Origin: Limonium bicolor
Taxonomy: Eukaryota; Streptophyta; Magnoliopsida; Caryophyllales; Plumbaginaceae
Direction: 5' to 3'
Assembly: GCA_023374045.1 (NCBI GenBank)
Contig: CM041781.1
Location: 139,368,982-139,432,981, forward strand
Length of the DNA: 64,000 nt
Shown here piece by piece: positions 35,101 to 48,386 of the stretch. Each line of letters begins with the position of its first letter. Within the stretch, counting starts at the first letter, position 1. A program made the position numbers and the translations under genes. The notes beneath the pieces were generated by a model, which made no database searches, had not been told where the DNA came from, and saw only the letters and a list, made by a program, of their open reading frames with translations.

Positions 35101-38100
35101 CACATGACAACATCGCATTCATTTTAAACACCTAACGTATACATATCATAGCATAGCAGGGGAAATTGCTTAGCACAATAACAACACAAGCACCATAAGA
35201 TCGGTTCACACAAGGAACCTTCCACCATAGTTAGTATATATAGTGAGCCTAGAGATTATTGCCAATCTCATGCTAAGCTCGTTACCAACCTCGTTACCGT
35301 CCAGTTATATCGAACGGTTAACTTAAACCCAAGGTGTGTCGGATATAGTAATCCCAAGCACACCGAAATAACATTCGTATGCCCCTGTGGCCCGACGTGA
35401 GTCAGTAACTAGCTTTGGATAAGCTAAGGGAAGGTAGAAACCAAATTGGAATACAACCTATACATACACCAAGAGAGCCGAACCGGATATGACATCGACT
35501 CCCGTCCATCACACGCGTGGCCGGAACAACCGGACTCCTCACCCCCATTAGTACATATATGCTTATAAATAAGTAGTTAGAGATCCATTATGGAGCCTAC
35601 CACATCCACACACCATACGGTATCATGACCGAGTTAAGCACACAAGGGAGGTTCACACACTTGCATACAACAACGATATCCAACTAACTCACACATAGCC
35701 GTGGTTAGAACGTTCCCAAGGTTTGGGTCGTTAACTCCGAATACCGATCACTCATGTGTTCCTAGATTTGGTTAGCTAAGGTTTAACACATATTTGAGGT
35801 TAAATGGTATCGGAGGCCAAATTCGCCACATAAATGAATTACTATAAACTCATTACATGTTTTTATCTTACAAGGTGGCAAACATTCAGAAAAACACTTT
35901 GGCATACAAGCCGGTGTAATCCGGTAGGACACAGGTTGCAAGAAAACCATACCTGTCACCGGAGTCCACTTATCATGTCCACTTATGTTCCTGAGCAATT
36001 CTCGAACAACTGGTAATATTACAATTACTTTCATTAACATCGGGGTAACATGATTGTTTAAAGTCTAAAGCTCATAGTTAACCCTGTTAACTAGTTAAAT
36101 AACTTCACATTTTAACTTGTTTTACTTTCACATTTTTCCCAACTTTCCACCTACTTAATTGTCCTTATATCTCACCTAACATGTCTTAAACAACCTTATA
36201 ACATCATTACAAATCAATCCCCATCATTACATATCATTTTATAACCTTAACACTTAAATCATCTCACTTAAATTAATCTCTCAAGTCCATATATATTTAT
36301 CTTTCTAACCATCAATACTCTCTTAATGGCATACCACTAATACCACTTAACATTCTTAAAATTAATTTTTTTTTTTAAAGGTCCGACCGACCCACCGACC
36401 GACCCACCCCCTGGGTAGGTCGGCTGCAGAGAACATCCCACTTCACAGTTTCAGCCCGACCGACCCAGACTGGGGTCGGTCCCCTGGGTAGGTCGGCTGC
36501 AGAAACTCTCCTAAAAATGCCTATCTTATTCCAAACTCCTCCAAAAGTTCCCTTATATGTTCTAACACCATTTGGGCACTTAAACACCCTCTTAAATCAT
36601 CCATTAAACTCATTAGTTGACCCACCATCAAGCTCCTTGATCATTCACTCAAATTCTTGCAAAATTCCTAACACTTGTAAGGTTTTTCCCTAAGTTCCTA
36701 AGTGGTGGTTTATACTTATGATAACAACTAACTAAAATGTTTTCTCACCTTCATAACATCATCTCCCAAGCATCTCCTCTTACTAACCAAATCTTCTTTT
36801 CACAACTTCTTTAAATACCTTACTCAAAACCTTACCTAAACATCACTATCTCTTTATTCATCAATCATTACCTAAACCTTATATAAACTTCTCCAAGACT
36901 TTGACACGCCCTAGAAACACTCATTTGATTTCTAGAACTTCCAAGATAATGCCTAAATCCTTGTAGCACCTTAATGCATGTTTTCTTCCTTAGTGAAGCA
37001 TGTATCCATTCCTAACAATTCCTAGTTCACCCAAGTTCATTTAAGCACTTAGAACTCCTTATCCATTTTACAAATTTCGCCATGGGTTCTCTTAGCACAT
37101 CATCTTTCCAAAACTCATAGTTTTCACCACTAAACATTCAAGAACACCTAAATCTATCAAAAACACCATCACACACAAGACTTCACCAAATTTACACTAC
37201 ATCACAATATAGTGCACCATTAAAATTGCTTGGCACTTAGGCCCTTAAATAGCATGGCTCTTAGGCCCTTAAATTGCATAAACCTTAAACACTGAATTTC
37301 CCACAATAATAATGCCTTTGACCTGCAAATACACCCAACAACACATATGCCCTTAATAAACTCCTTGAGAGCATTTCACTAAGTCATTCACCTTTGGCTC
37401 CTTAGATCATTTTAACAAGCAATATAAGCTCATTTCTCCTAAGGCATTATACCACATTAGGTTAGTATATTTACCTCTTTTCCTCACAAACTTCTTTCTT
37501 GTTTCCTTATAAAACCGATAAGGTATTTGATTCCTTGTCAACCACTAAACAATATACAAGCAATGAAATGAGTATACAAGCTCCAAGCTTAAACTCATTG
37601 TAAACCCTAGGTTTACATTGTTTCAAAAGGCATTAAGATAGTTGTTTTACCTTGGTCTTTGAAGGGAATTGGAATATCTATCAAGAGAGGACTCCACCAA
37701 GTCCTTGAAAGATTCAAATGGAGCTAGAGCAAAGCAACACAATGAGCACCATTAATGGTGATTTTCGGACATCACACAAACATGAAGGAAATGTCATTTT
37801 TCTTTGAGTTTCCTTACCTTGAAGCAAAGGAGAACAATAATGTGTGAAAAGGTGAGCTCAAGCTCCTCCCATGGAGATTCCTCTTGGCACCGAAATGGAG
37901 CTCTTGGAATTTTGAAGGGATAGAATTGAAGAGCTTGATGAGAGGAAGAGAATGGTGGTCTTAGAATTTCATTTGGCCAAGTGAGCTAGGAGATACAAGT
38001 GGTCAAAGATGGAAAAATGATGGTGGTGTTGGTGTTGCTGTAGCAAACGTGAAAGAGAGGGAGAAGATGGAGTTGGAGACGTGTGAAATGAAAGAAGAAT

Positions 38101-41100
38101 GAAGCTAATGAGGTAAGTTTGCTTTTGTAAGATATTTTAGCTTAAAGTAAATAGTACTTGCTTTATTACTTATTTATTTACTTAATAGGCTAGCAAGAGT
38201 GGTGACTCACCACATAGGAAACCGGCCCCCATATTATTAGAAGGGTAGTATAGTCTTTGTTGACCAATTTAATTACTTATAACAACATATGTTACAAACT
38301 AGCTTATAAAAGTTACTATTCATAAAAACAAGGCACATAGAAGTGAAATTTTGGATTTCCCATTGATATAGACTTCCAAATGTGATACTATATAGTACAC
38401 ATGTTAATTAAAGAGTAATGATGGACATCTAGCCATTCAAAACTCATTTACAAGACAATTTTCCAAAAACGTGCTTTAAGACTCCTTAAAGCACTTTTTG
38501 TGTTTTAACTTGTTTTCAAGCTTGGTTTTCTTTAGTAATTGATTTAATATGTTCATTAACATATAAAAATAAGGCATAGGTATGACCATTAGGTCTTATA
38601 CACATTTATCCCAAGCTTAGAGCACATTTTAGCCCATATTGACCTTAAGGTATTTATTTGTGTTTTGTTTGGTTTCATTGTCTACCAAAGTTTCCTAAGG
38701 ACTTAATTAGCCTTATAAAGTCATAATTAAATATTATCAAGTCTTGGTAGGCTCTTTGGGTCCTAACCAAGTTCACTCCAAGCTTAGAGCATGTTTTTGC
38801 TCAAACCGTGTCTTAGTGTTTTATTGTGTTTTACCATGGTTTAAATGGTTCATTTATGTTTCTAAAGCACTTTTTAGCCTTTAAATACCATAGTTTAACA
38901 TTTACACAACATACCAAGGTTTGGGGTATTTCAATAACATAAGGTAAAATTTTATCTAAGAATTAAATCCTCATTCATAAGAGAAATTGTCAATTATTTA
39001 ATAAGATAATCTATTCTGAAAAATTCTCGTATTTAATATTAAAATAACATATTAACATTTCTAGTGCCGTAAAGTATATCAATATAATACCTTATGTACT
39101 TAGTTCCACCTGATTAAAGGTTCAAGGCTGTAAATATCTAGTTTCTATTTACAAACCCTTTTTTAAGTTTTAACTACTAAATACATCACTTAATTATAAA
39201 CTCACATTCTGAATGTGGGTAATAAGTGTATTTAATATAGCTTCTCCAGTTTTAAGAAACTCAAGGATTATTATTTAGATTAATTCCTAATCATAGTTTA
39301 ATATAGTTTTATATCCTAATCCTTCTAATGATCTTATCTTGAAACATTAAGTTATATTTCAATACCATAAATGTTAAGAAATGATTAAATCTAGACTTAC
39401 TAATCCACCCCACATTTAGATATAAAAGTATTTTATTTATTTTATTATTGTTTATATATTAAGAACATTTAGATGTAAAAGTATATCATTTATTTATTAA
39501 TTATATAGTAAGTTCTATTGTGTAAAATCTAATTACAAATATTCCTAAGTCCCAACTTATTAATTACAAAACCAAATTATAGATTTACATTCTGGTCTTT
39601 GACAAATAATATTACACATGTATTTTAATATGGTTTATATAAATCTTAGAAATCCAAGATAACTCTTTAAGCTTAATTTCATAACTATAATTTAATACCA
39701 CCATATATATTCTCCTATTAGTATTATGTAGAGGTTTAGTTTAACTTATTAATTCCTTCGTATTATATTTCCTATAAGGTATTTAATTTTACTATGTTTA
39801 CTGTGTATATATTTATATATACTAGGATTTGTACAAAACATTATTTATGTAGTTTTATTGTATTTAATTATTTATATTAACTTTGACACACACCTACATC
39901 CAAAATATGGTTAATAAAATAAAGTATTTTCCTTAGTTTCAATTAAGTATATTAACTACCATATTATATAATTAATATAAATGTAGATTAATTTAGCTCC
40001 TTGATTTAACCTAAGTTACCATGTTATTTCTTTTACATATATGTGTAAATAATATATATATATATATATTCCTTAGTTTTAATTAAGAATATTAACTCCC
40101 GTATAATATAATAAATAAAACGTAAAAATAATTATATTCCTTGATTATATAAGTTTCCACTTAAATATGTATATACATATATGTAAATAATTTCACTTCT
40201 ATTAAAAACTAATACCTAAACATTTATAAACTTACTGTTATAAAATGTTAATTTAGTGTTCCATATTTTTCCCAGATTAAAAAGTTTATTAACAAACCAT
40301 ACTTTAATTTTTTTTGGTTACATTAAAAACCACATATTATAAGTTATTCTTATGAAAACCTCATAAACACAATTTTTAAAACCTTTTACCATTGCCCAAA
40401 AATCCCCAAATTTAATATACAGTAACTATAACATTTTAGACACATTATAAAAATTTTATTTCATAAAAATATCTTTTTAATTTAGCCAAATAATTCCAGA
40501 AAACCCGTAACTTGCAAAAATCATAACTTACCTTTAACAACTCCAAAACCATATTAATTTACATCAAAATAAACTATATTAAATAAGGAATCTATGGTTA
40601 AAATTTCAAGTCAAAATACATTCGGGAAGGTATTTAAATTAATTCAACAAGTTAGGGTTTATTTCTGAAATCATAATAAAAACTTATACTCTTAATTTGA
40701 AACGATCTAATCTCAGCCGTCCGTTTCCTATAGCTACGATCGGACGGCTTCTGAAAGCCAAGTTCATCAGCAACCTCCTCTACCTAGTCGAGTACTAAAT
40801 CGTAATTATCTCACAATCTACAGAACGAAATCGAGTGATTCTTGTTTCTATGGTTTCGAAATCAAATTTCGGTTCTAATGATACCAATTTCCCCAATTAT
40901 AATGCAGTATTCATCGGGTTTCGATTTCTGTTTCGAAGTTAGGTTTTCTTTTCCGGTTTAGAATTCGATTTGCCAAATTCTTTCAATTTGTTGCGTAATT
41001 GGGTAAATTGATAGAGGGTTATGAACGGGAATGCAAAACAGAGTAGCATTATAGGTATAGTTTGGTCGGAATCGTACCGGAGATGCGCCGGCAAGGCAAT

Positions 41101-42358
41101 TCGAACTCGTTTTTATGGAAAACTAGTATTTTATGTGTTGTTCAGGTAGGCAACTTCGCGGATCAACTCGGGATAACTGAGATGGATTCAATCCATAAAA
41201 CCTACGTCATTTTAAAGAAGACATGTAACTATAAACATTGGTGAAAGAATCATGGAAAACGAATAACTAGGGAGAAAGTTATAGATCCACAAAGATCGGA
41301 GTTTACCATGTCGTTTCTGGAAATATTCTGGCAAAAAACCGACGTGATCGAGTAGGTAACTTTAGACGTCTCGATCTCCCTATTGGTTGTGAATCAGCCT
41401 TGGTCATTAACATGAAAGTTGTAGAGGGATTTGAGATCTTCAAAACAAGCAAAAGAACATGAAATTTTGATGAGAAACGAAGAAGTTATGGCGTGACGAA
41501 GTTTACCCGATTTCAGGAAAAACTGGAATTCTGGGTTACGCAATCGCGAGGAGCCAACTTTGGATCAATTTTCCGGTCATTGTAGAAGGAGTTAGATGAT
41601 GTGTGAGTAATGGTTGGAAAGATGAGATTAAGGAGAAGAGAATGAAACAGACGGCATACCAAATGGTGGAGTAGCAGGAGATATAGGCGTCTCAAATTCG
41701 ACCCTCGACATGCCAAAACTGTCGAAAACTGGGACTGTTCAGTGGTAATGTCTGGCTGACTGACACGTCAGCATTTCTCAAAATTTTGGCTCTAAACTTC
41801 AATCTATCATAACTTTGGCTAGGATGATCCGTTTTTAACGTTCTTTTTATCGATCTTCATGGTTTTTCATAACCTATTTATTGGTATAGGTTTCATGGCC
41901 TGGTTTGACCATTCTCAAAAAGTCAACTCTAGCAAGGCTTAATAAGCTTTAAGGTTTCTAGAATTTTATATTGACTTTTATGTTTCAAAACAATGTTCCA
42001 ACACTTCCTAAAATCTTTATAATATATTTGGAGTGTTTAGAAATTTTCCCAAGATTTATTGACTTATAAATCTTATTATTAAATTCAAAATACTATATAA
42101 TAATATATAATAATTAAGTATTAAATTGTATTCTTTAGAGTTAAATAGGAGGAATCCCCTCAATTCATTTCCATAATTCCATATAATATTAATACTCATA
42201 ATTCCATACGATAATTTAATATTCATAATTCCTTATACTAATTTAATACTTAATATTCATACGATAATATAATATTAATACTCATAATTCCATACGATAT
42301 TAAAGGTTTAATAAAAGAAATCCCCTAAATTAATTTAAATTAATTTAGGGGTATTTCA
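32175..42358 (-). mobile_element. 3' LTR of family E retrotransposon, with nested A solo LTR
   Basis: It runs from TGTAACGCCCC (32175) to GGGGTATTTCA (42358) and is followed on the right by a polypurine tract, so the element lies to the right on the minus strand. With the nested A LTR (34308-38933) removed it is about 5.55 kb. A small duplicated segment (about 32843-32910) and a roughly 100-bp block shared with the internal part of A (33001-33100) are inside. There are no genes. The stretch 38940-40700 is very AT-rich and featureless. Confidence 0.85.
34308..38933 (-). mobile_element. Solo LTR, family A, nested in LTR E
   Basis: This 4,626-bp copy of the A LTR runs TGTAACACCCC...GGGGTATTTCA, with no primer site or polypurine tract beside it. 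A TAACA flank is on the left (34303-34307) and TAACA on the right after one extra A (38935-38939), a probable target duplication. Its palindrome array (about 36381-36502) is shorter and changed. No genes. Confidence 0.88.
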
Positions 42359-42360
42359 GT

Positions 42361-42395
42361 ATATCCCCCTTAAAAGAAACTTCGCGTCGAAGTTT
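42361..42395 (-). promoter_or_regulatory. 3' polypurine tract with adjoining hairpin, element E
   Basis: On the minus strand the perfect stem AAACTTCG-ACG-CGAAGTTT (42377-42395) is followed by CTTTTAAGGGGGATATA and the LTR start at 42358. Confidence 0.85.
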
Positions 42396-42691
42396 AAAAA
42401 TCAACCAATAGGCACTCACACCGCTTCGGGTGTGCTGAGACAATAATAATTCCAATGAAATTCCATACCAATCCAATCCTTTATTTCCATCCATTTCCAT
42501 AACAACATTCCACTCGAGATTACTCAATATCAAAACAAACCAAGATATACCAAGACATAGCATGATGAAAATCAACATTCACAATCTGGATCATAATGTA
42601 AAAACCAAGCACATACAAACACCTCTCATTATGCTAATAAGGCAACATGGCATAATCTGGATGAGGTGACAAAGGAAGAGTATGCCAGTAT

Positions 42692-42727
42692 ATCCCCCTT
42701 AAAAGAGCTAAGGTACGCCCTCGTACC
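42692..42727 (-). promoter_or_regulatory. Second hairpin plus polypurine module, element E
   Basis: On the minus strand the perfect stem GGTACG-AGGG-CGTACC (42712-42727) is followed ten bases later by TTTTAAGGGGGATA, about 335 bp before the 3' LTR. Confidence 0.65.
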
Positions 42728-43977
42728 GCTACTAACTAGAACCACAGAAGGATAGAAAAACATCATGCGAAAAGATGAGGGCACTTCACCCAGAACACAC
42801 TATCCAATAAGGTTGTTTCAAAAACCAATCACAACAACATGCATGGACCATATTAGACTACCAAACATTTAGTTTCTGTTTTCTTTAATTACTTGATGTT
42901 TATTTCCAACGCCACCTTCAAAGAATTCAACACCTTATTAAATAGCTTTGTTGTAATTTTATTGCACCGTTGATTTTACTGCGATCGATATATATATCTG
43001 TATCTCTTGATGTTTTGCATTTGTATTTTTGCTTAAATTTTATTTTCTTATATTTCTGTAGGAATAAATTATTCATTTTTAGAATTACCCTTAATTTCAT
43101 ATGATCGAATTTATATATCATTATATAAAAGTAAAATAAATAGGTAATAACATGTTTGAGTAGTTTAATTAATATTTTAGATCATATAAATAAGTCTAGA
43201 TAGTCTTTCAAAATTATATTCAAAGCTTATTAGCCAACCATACATTAAAATTTGTATTATATCCTTTATAAAAATACACCTTCTGTGACTTCTAAAATTT
43301 TGCATATATATAATGTTAAACTTCCAAATAAACATGAGAATTTCCAATAATTAAGTAACTCTCATTTTTTTACCTATGCTCATTACTCCAAGTATTTAAG
43401 AATCAATGATATTTAGTTTAGTATTACTCTTCCCTCCACTCAATCTTTAAGTTACTTCCTTTAATATATATATTTTTTATATTAATAAGGGGTAGATGTG
43501 TACCTTGGAGTACCCAAATTTAAATCCCCTTCCTCCATGTATAGGTATTTTTCACCAAATATTTAACTCAATAAACCCTTTACATGTATGAATTTTAATA
43601 CTGAATCTTAAGATACAAATTTTGAATTGTTCATTGTGGCTATAATGAAATATGCCTAGCTCAAGATTTCATGATGGTAACGTCTTACCACCAATCCTCC
43701 TCAAGTTCAACACAATCCATCACTTGCGTAGAGAGATTATTTACGGTTAGATGACAAGGCTTGTCTAGCCCCTAGACTTCCAGAAGTGAGTGTGCACCCC
43801 CACTACTTTCAGCCTAGGAGTTCGTCGCACCAGCACTTCCCGTAGGGTGTTAGGTTTATGTATTTTCTTTCTGAAGTTAACATAGAGTTTTAGTGTGGAT
43901 TACAGGTTTGGATGTGATCTTTCTGATGAGTTACTAGTTCTTGTTACTTTAATAATTTTCTAGACTTAAGATTTATC

Positions 43978-46900
43978 TTTAAACACCCCATCCAAAGCCT
44001 ATCGTGGTTATCGCAATCTGAACACTTAATCGAAACGTCGCAGAGAAATAAACAACACCTGGACCTTGCACGGTCTGATCGTGAGAATATACCGGCTTAA
44101 TATATACAATACTTAACCCAAATACTTATCCAACTCAAAACATAACATACACAATCCCACAACCAACCGAGTACTAGTATCTCAAACGTAATCTAAACTT
44201 ACAACAATTAATATAAACAGTCGGGTGCACAGGCGCAACCCGAATTCAAAATAAATGTCCCCTCCTAAGTCTAACCGCTCCTACTCTCGTAGTGCGTCCT
44301 CATGGGCCTCTTACCTGCAAGTGTAAAAATGCCCCCGAGGGGGTCAGCACGAATGCTGGTACACCCTCTCATGGCCCCCAAGCTAACGGGGCTACGACGA
44401 CTAATTGTCGATAGCATGGAAATGATTACATAACACAAGCATAATATGAAGTGCATTAATAATAACCACGGATGAAACATATATAGTTCACAAGCAATGA
44501 ACGACTCAGCGTTCCCTTAACAAGTGGGTTAGTAACCCTCCTTAGCCTCATTTCCTTAATCTCAGTTCCTTACCTTACCTTAATCTTAATCTCAATCTTA
44601 ATCTTAATCTCAGTATACAAACCTTTCCTGGAAGGGATTGGTTGTAGCTTAATCTGAACCTGGGATTTAGGTGATCCCACCGCACCATCTTAATGCCCTA
44701 CTCTGGACGGGAGTCCAGCGTAGCTGAGCCGGCAACCGGCCCTAGGTACAAGTCCGAAGACAAGTCCTTAAGCGGAGGGCGGATCTGATTCAGATACCGT
44801 CCCCCTTTCACTTAGCCATGCATGACCGGAGATCGGTCCCGGGTTTCCTCACTCAAGTTCCAGTTAGTAGACATCTTAACACCATGTGCTAGCTAAGCCT
44901 TATCGGGCATTAACCAACAACCATCAACTTAACTCTTATTCTTAACTCAGTAAGTACTAAACTTGGTAGTAACAATCTCAAGCCTCGCGGGTTAGTGTAA
45001 ATATAACACAATCACAACGAGAACAATATAACCGGTTGCATGCTTTATCTTGTTTTAGTCATAGCAAATAAACAGATAGCACAAGCGAGGGACACCTCGT
45101 TAGCAAGCAGGTCACGAAAAGGATTGTACCGTTCACCGCCGACGATCGTTTGGTTATCTCCTTCCAAGTCCCAATTCACAACCTAGAACATTGATTCAGT
45201 TTAGGTTATTATCAATCCAACTCAATAGAATTACTTAACTTTCTAGACATCAACTTTACCATGCTTTTCACTAAGCCCTTATGGTTTTTTAACTTGACTC
45301 TTAGTACATCATCTCCTCATTATTTATTACACTTATCTCCACTTAATGACCATCACACCCACCAAACAAGTCCTTAACAATCTCATAACATCCATACTTA
45401 ATTATCCCCATCATTCCAACCTTAAACAAGTTTTTGGTCCATACATGGCCTGTCCGAATTGGTCCGGACTTCCAAGTTCGGACACAAGCCGTGACTTTAG
45501 ACAGAAATCAGACATGTCCGAAACTTGTGTCGGACTTCGGAAGTTCGGACATGAGTCGAGGAAAATCCTAACCAGAAATCATCGTCCGAACAGTGTCCGG
45601 ACTTCAAAGTCGGACACAGTTCGAGGATAATACCTAAGAAATAACAGGTGCGTCCGAACTTCCAAATTCGGACGTAGTTCGGACACTACCTAAAATCCAG
45701 AAAACCGTAAGCGTAACAGGGCATGTCGAGCTTCCAAGTTCGGACGGAAGTTCGGACGTGCCATTATACTCAATTTCCAAGCCTTTAAACACTTAACCAA
45801 ATTCCTCCAAAGCCTCCAACCCTTATAGTATCTTCTCCTAAAGCCTCTTAATGCTTCCTTAAAAAATTGGTACCCTTATATCCACATACAACATTCATGA
45901 AACTCTTTTCTAATTCCTTAAGCCTTTATATTTCTTTGTGAATTCCTTAACACTTACAACATTTTGTACTAGGTTTCTAAATGGTGGTTCTCACCTATGA
46001 TAACACTATCCCAAAATGTTTTCTCCTATCTTAACATCATCTCCCAAGCATCTTTCTCCTTCTAAACTCTTTTATGCATTTGCTTAAAGTTCCTTCACAA
46101 CTAAACTCCCTTCCTAGTTGTTTACCAACTTTTACCTAAGTTCTAAATACTCAAATACATTCTCTTGATTCATAAATCCTCCATGGTGATACCTAAGTCA
46201 TTATAAGTCATTAAAACACCTTAACTTCACCCTTCTTCACCAAGACAATTCTAGAACATCCTAGTACTCCTTAGTCATTAAATCCCTTAGAATATCTTAA
46301 ACACTTAAACTCTCCTTTAAATTTTGCCATAGGTTCTCTAGTATATAGTACCTCCTAACACATGGTTTTTCTCCATCAAACAACCAATACCACCCATTCT
46401 CACCACCACAAACTTAACACCCAATTTACACAAAACCACACCACATCATCATATAGTGCTTAAACTTAAATGCTTGGCACTTAGGCCCTTAAATGACAAT
46501 AATCTTAACCACTGAATTTCCACACTTCCACAATATATATGCCTCAACCTGCGAATACACTCAACAAGGCTCCCATTGAAAAAAATGCTTCTTGTACTTC
46601 ACCTTTATATTCTTAAACTATCTCTTTTCATTTGCTCCTTAGTCACAAGTTCACAAGAATAGCATTGTTTCTCCTAGGTTTATAGCACCTTCCAATATAA
46701 AAACTCTACACTAAAATCATCATATAACCATATCTCATTCCCTTAAAAACAAAAAACTTAAGGTAAGTAATTTACCTTGTTTCCTCACAAGCTTAAAGCT
46801 TTTCTCCTTAGGTTTTCTTTGTTCAATCTCGGTCACCAATGTGATTCTCCTTGCCAATGTTCTAACCAATATCCAATGACTCCAATGAGTACTAGATAAC

Positions 46901-48077
46901 ACATTAACCTAAGGGACAAACCCTAGGTTTAAAAAATGTTTTAAGGTATTAATGTGATTGTTTTACCTTGGTTTCTCAAGACAAACTTGGATGTGAAGCA
47001 AGAAGGACCTCCTCTCTCCTTTGAAGAGTAGAAACAAGAGAACAAGGCATAAACATGGAGTCCCATGAGTATATATTTTCGGTCATGTGAAGAAAATGGT
47101 GGAAACCTAGATTTTCTTACACTTTCTTTACCTTAAGAGAATGGAGATGCCAATGGAGTCTCCAAACTTGAATTTCCTCCTCTAATGGTGGTTTGACTTG
47201 GCACCAAAATGAAGCTCTTGAAGTTTTGAAAAGATAGAAAGGAGGAGCTTGAGCTAACTAAGAAGAATATGTATTTTGTTTTGGATTTGGAGCTAAAATG
47301 AGCAAGATGTGGCCAAGGGAAGATGGAGCTTCATGGAGAGTCAAGCTCTACGTGAATGGAGAGAGAGAAGAGAAAGAGAGCAGAAACCGTGGGAAACAAA
47401 GAGAATGAAGAAGTGAGGAGAGAGAACTAATAAAGTGATATTTATGTAAAAGGTGAATAGTGTTTTTACTTTAAACTCTTATTTGCTCTCTTATTTGCTT
47501 AATGACTCATGTGGGTGATGACTCACCTCCTAAGAAACCGGCCCCCTTTTATTAATGAGGGTATTAAGTCTTTGTTGACCAAATGTCTCACTTATATAGA
47601 CTTATGTTATAAACTAGCTTAATAATTCACTATTCATCAAAAACAAGGCACATTGTTGTGAAATTTTTGATTTCCCATTGATATAGACCTCCAAATGTGA
47701 TACTATATAGTACACATATTAATTAAAGAGTAATGATGGACATTTAGCCATTCAAAACTCATTTACAAGACAATTTTCAAAAACGTGCTTTAAGACTCCT
47801 TAAAGCACATTTTGTGTTTTAACTTGTTTTCAAGCTTGGTTTTCTTTGGTAATTGATTTAAAATGACCATTAGGATATTACTAAGGTCTTAGAACAATAT
47901 TTGGGTACTCTCCCATGTCTCTCCAAGCTTAGAGCACGTTTTTGCTTAAACTGCTCTTTTGGTGTTTCCTTATATTTCTTTGATTAGAAATGTTTCTTAA
48001 TGTTTCTAAGGCATTATTTAGCCTCCTTATATCTTAGTTTATCATTTAAACACCATATCTAAGTTTGGGGTATTTCA
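43978..48077 (-). mobile_element. 3' LTR of family B element
   Basis: It matches 54419-58474 over its length (about 4.1 kb). Its left end reads TTTAAACACCCC where the other copy has TGTAACACCCC, so the terminal dinucleotide is changed. It carries a GTCCGAAC/GTTCGGAC palindrome array (45450-45760) and the block shared with family A (47701-47870). The internal side is followed by the polypurine tract. No genes. Confidence 0.9.
45450..45760. repeat. Palindrome array in LTR B
   Basis: About five 60-70-bp units pair GTCCGAAC or TGTCCGGAC with GTTCGGACA. They are of the same type as the array in LTR C and similar in layout to the GACCGACCCA arrays of LTR A. The right LTR copy is at 55855-56165. 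Confidence 0.8.
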
Positions 48078-48114
48078 ATCTACCCCCCTTAAAAGAACTT
48101 TGTCCTCAAAGTTC
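48078..48114 (-). promoter_or_regulatory. 3' polypurine tract with adjoining hairpin, element B
   Basis: The stem GAACTTTG-AGGA-CAAAGTTC (48095-48114, minus) is followed by TTTTAAGGGGGGTAGAT and the LTR. The stem keeps pairing although two positions differ from A. Confidence 0.88.
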
Positions 48115-48344
48115 ACACATGTTTTAACCATTCACGGTACACAATTCTCTTAATCTTAATACCACATCTTATATTCACATTCATACATCTCAAGACTCAA
48201 AGGTCAATCTCAAATACAATACATAAGTATCATACATAACTCAAACTTACACCGAAGTGTAGCAACTTACACAAATCCACATCTTAAACAACCAAACAAA
48301 CGACAAACATGATCGTTTCCTAACTCAAAAGCGAGGAAGCTCTA

Positions 48345-48374
48345 CCCCCCTTAAAAGGGGTACGCCCCGTACCC
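48345..48374 (-). promoter_or_regulatory. Second hairpin plus polypurine module, element B
   Basis: Just downstream of the pol stop codon (48387), the minus strand has GGGTAC-GGGGC-GTACCC (48358-48374) followed by CTTTTAAGGGGGGTAGA, about 270 bp before the 3' LTR. Confidence 0.75.
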
Positions 48375-48386
48375 TATACAGACGAT

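Larger units (their letters stand above)
42359..43977 (-). mobile_element. 3' internal part of element E and unassigned flank
   Basis: It begins with the polypurine hairpin unit at 42361-42395 and has the second hairpin-purine module at 42692-42727. Beyond about 42800 the sequence is AT-rich and I recognise no domain in any frame. The boundary between E and whatever precedes element B at 43978 cannot be seen. Confidence 0.5.

Noticed and set aside
40716..40750. Inverted repeat AGCCGTCCG/CGGACGGCT as a possible transposon end
   Set aside because: No target duplication or matching far end seen; it lies within LTR E and may be chance.
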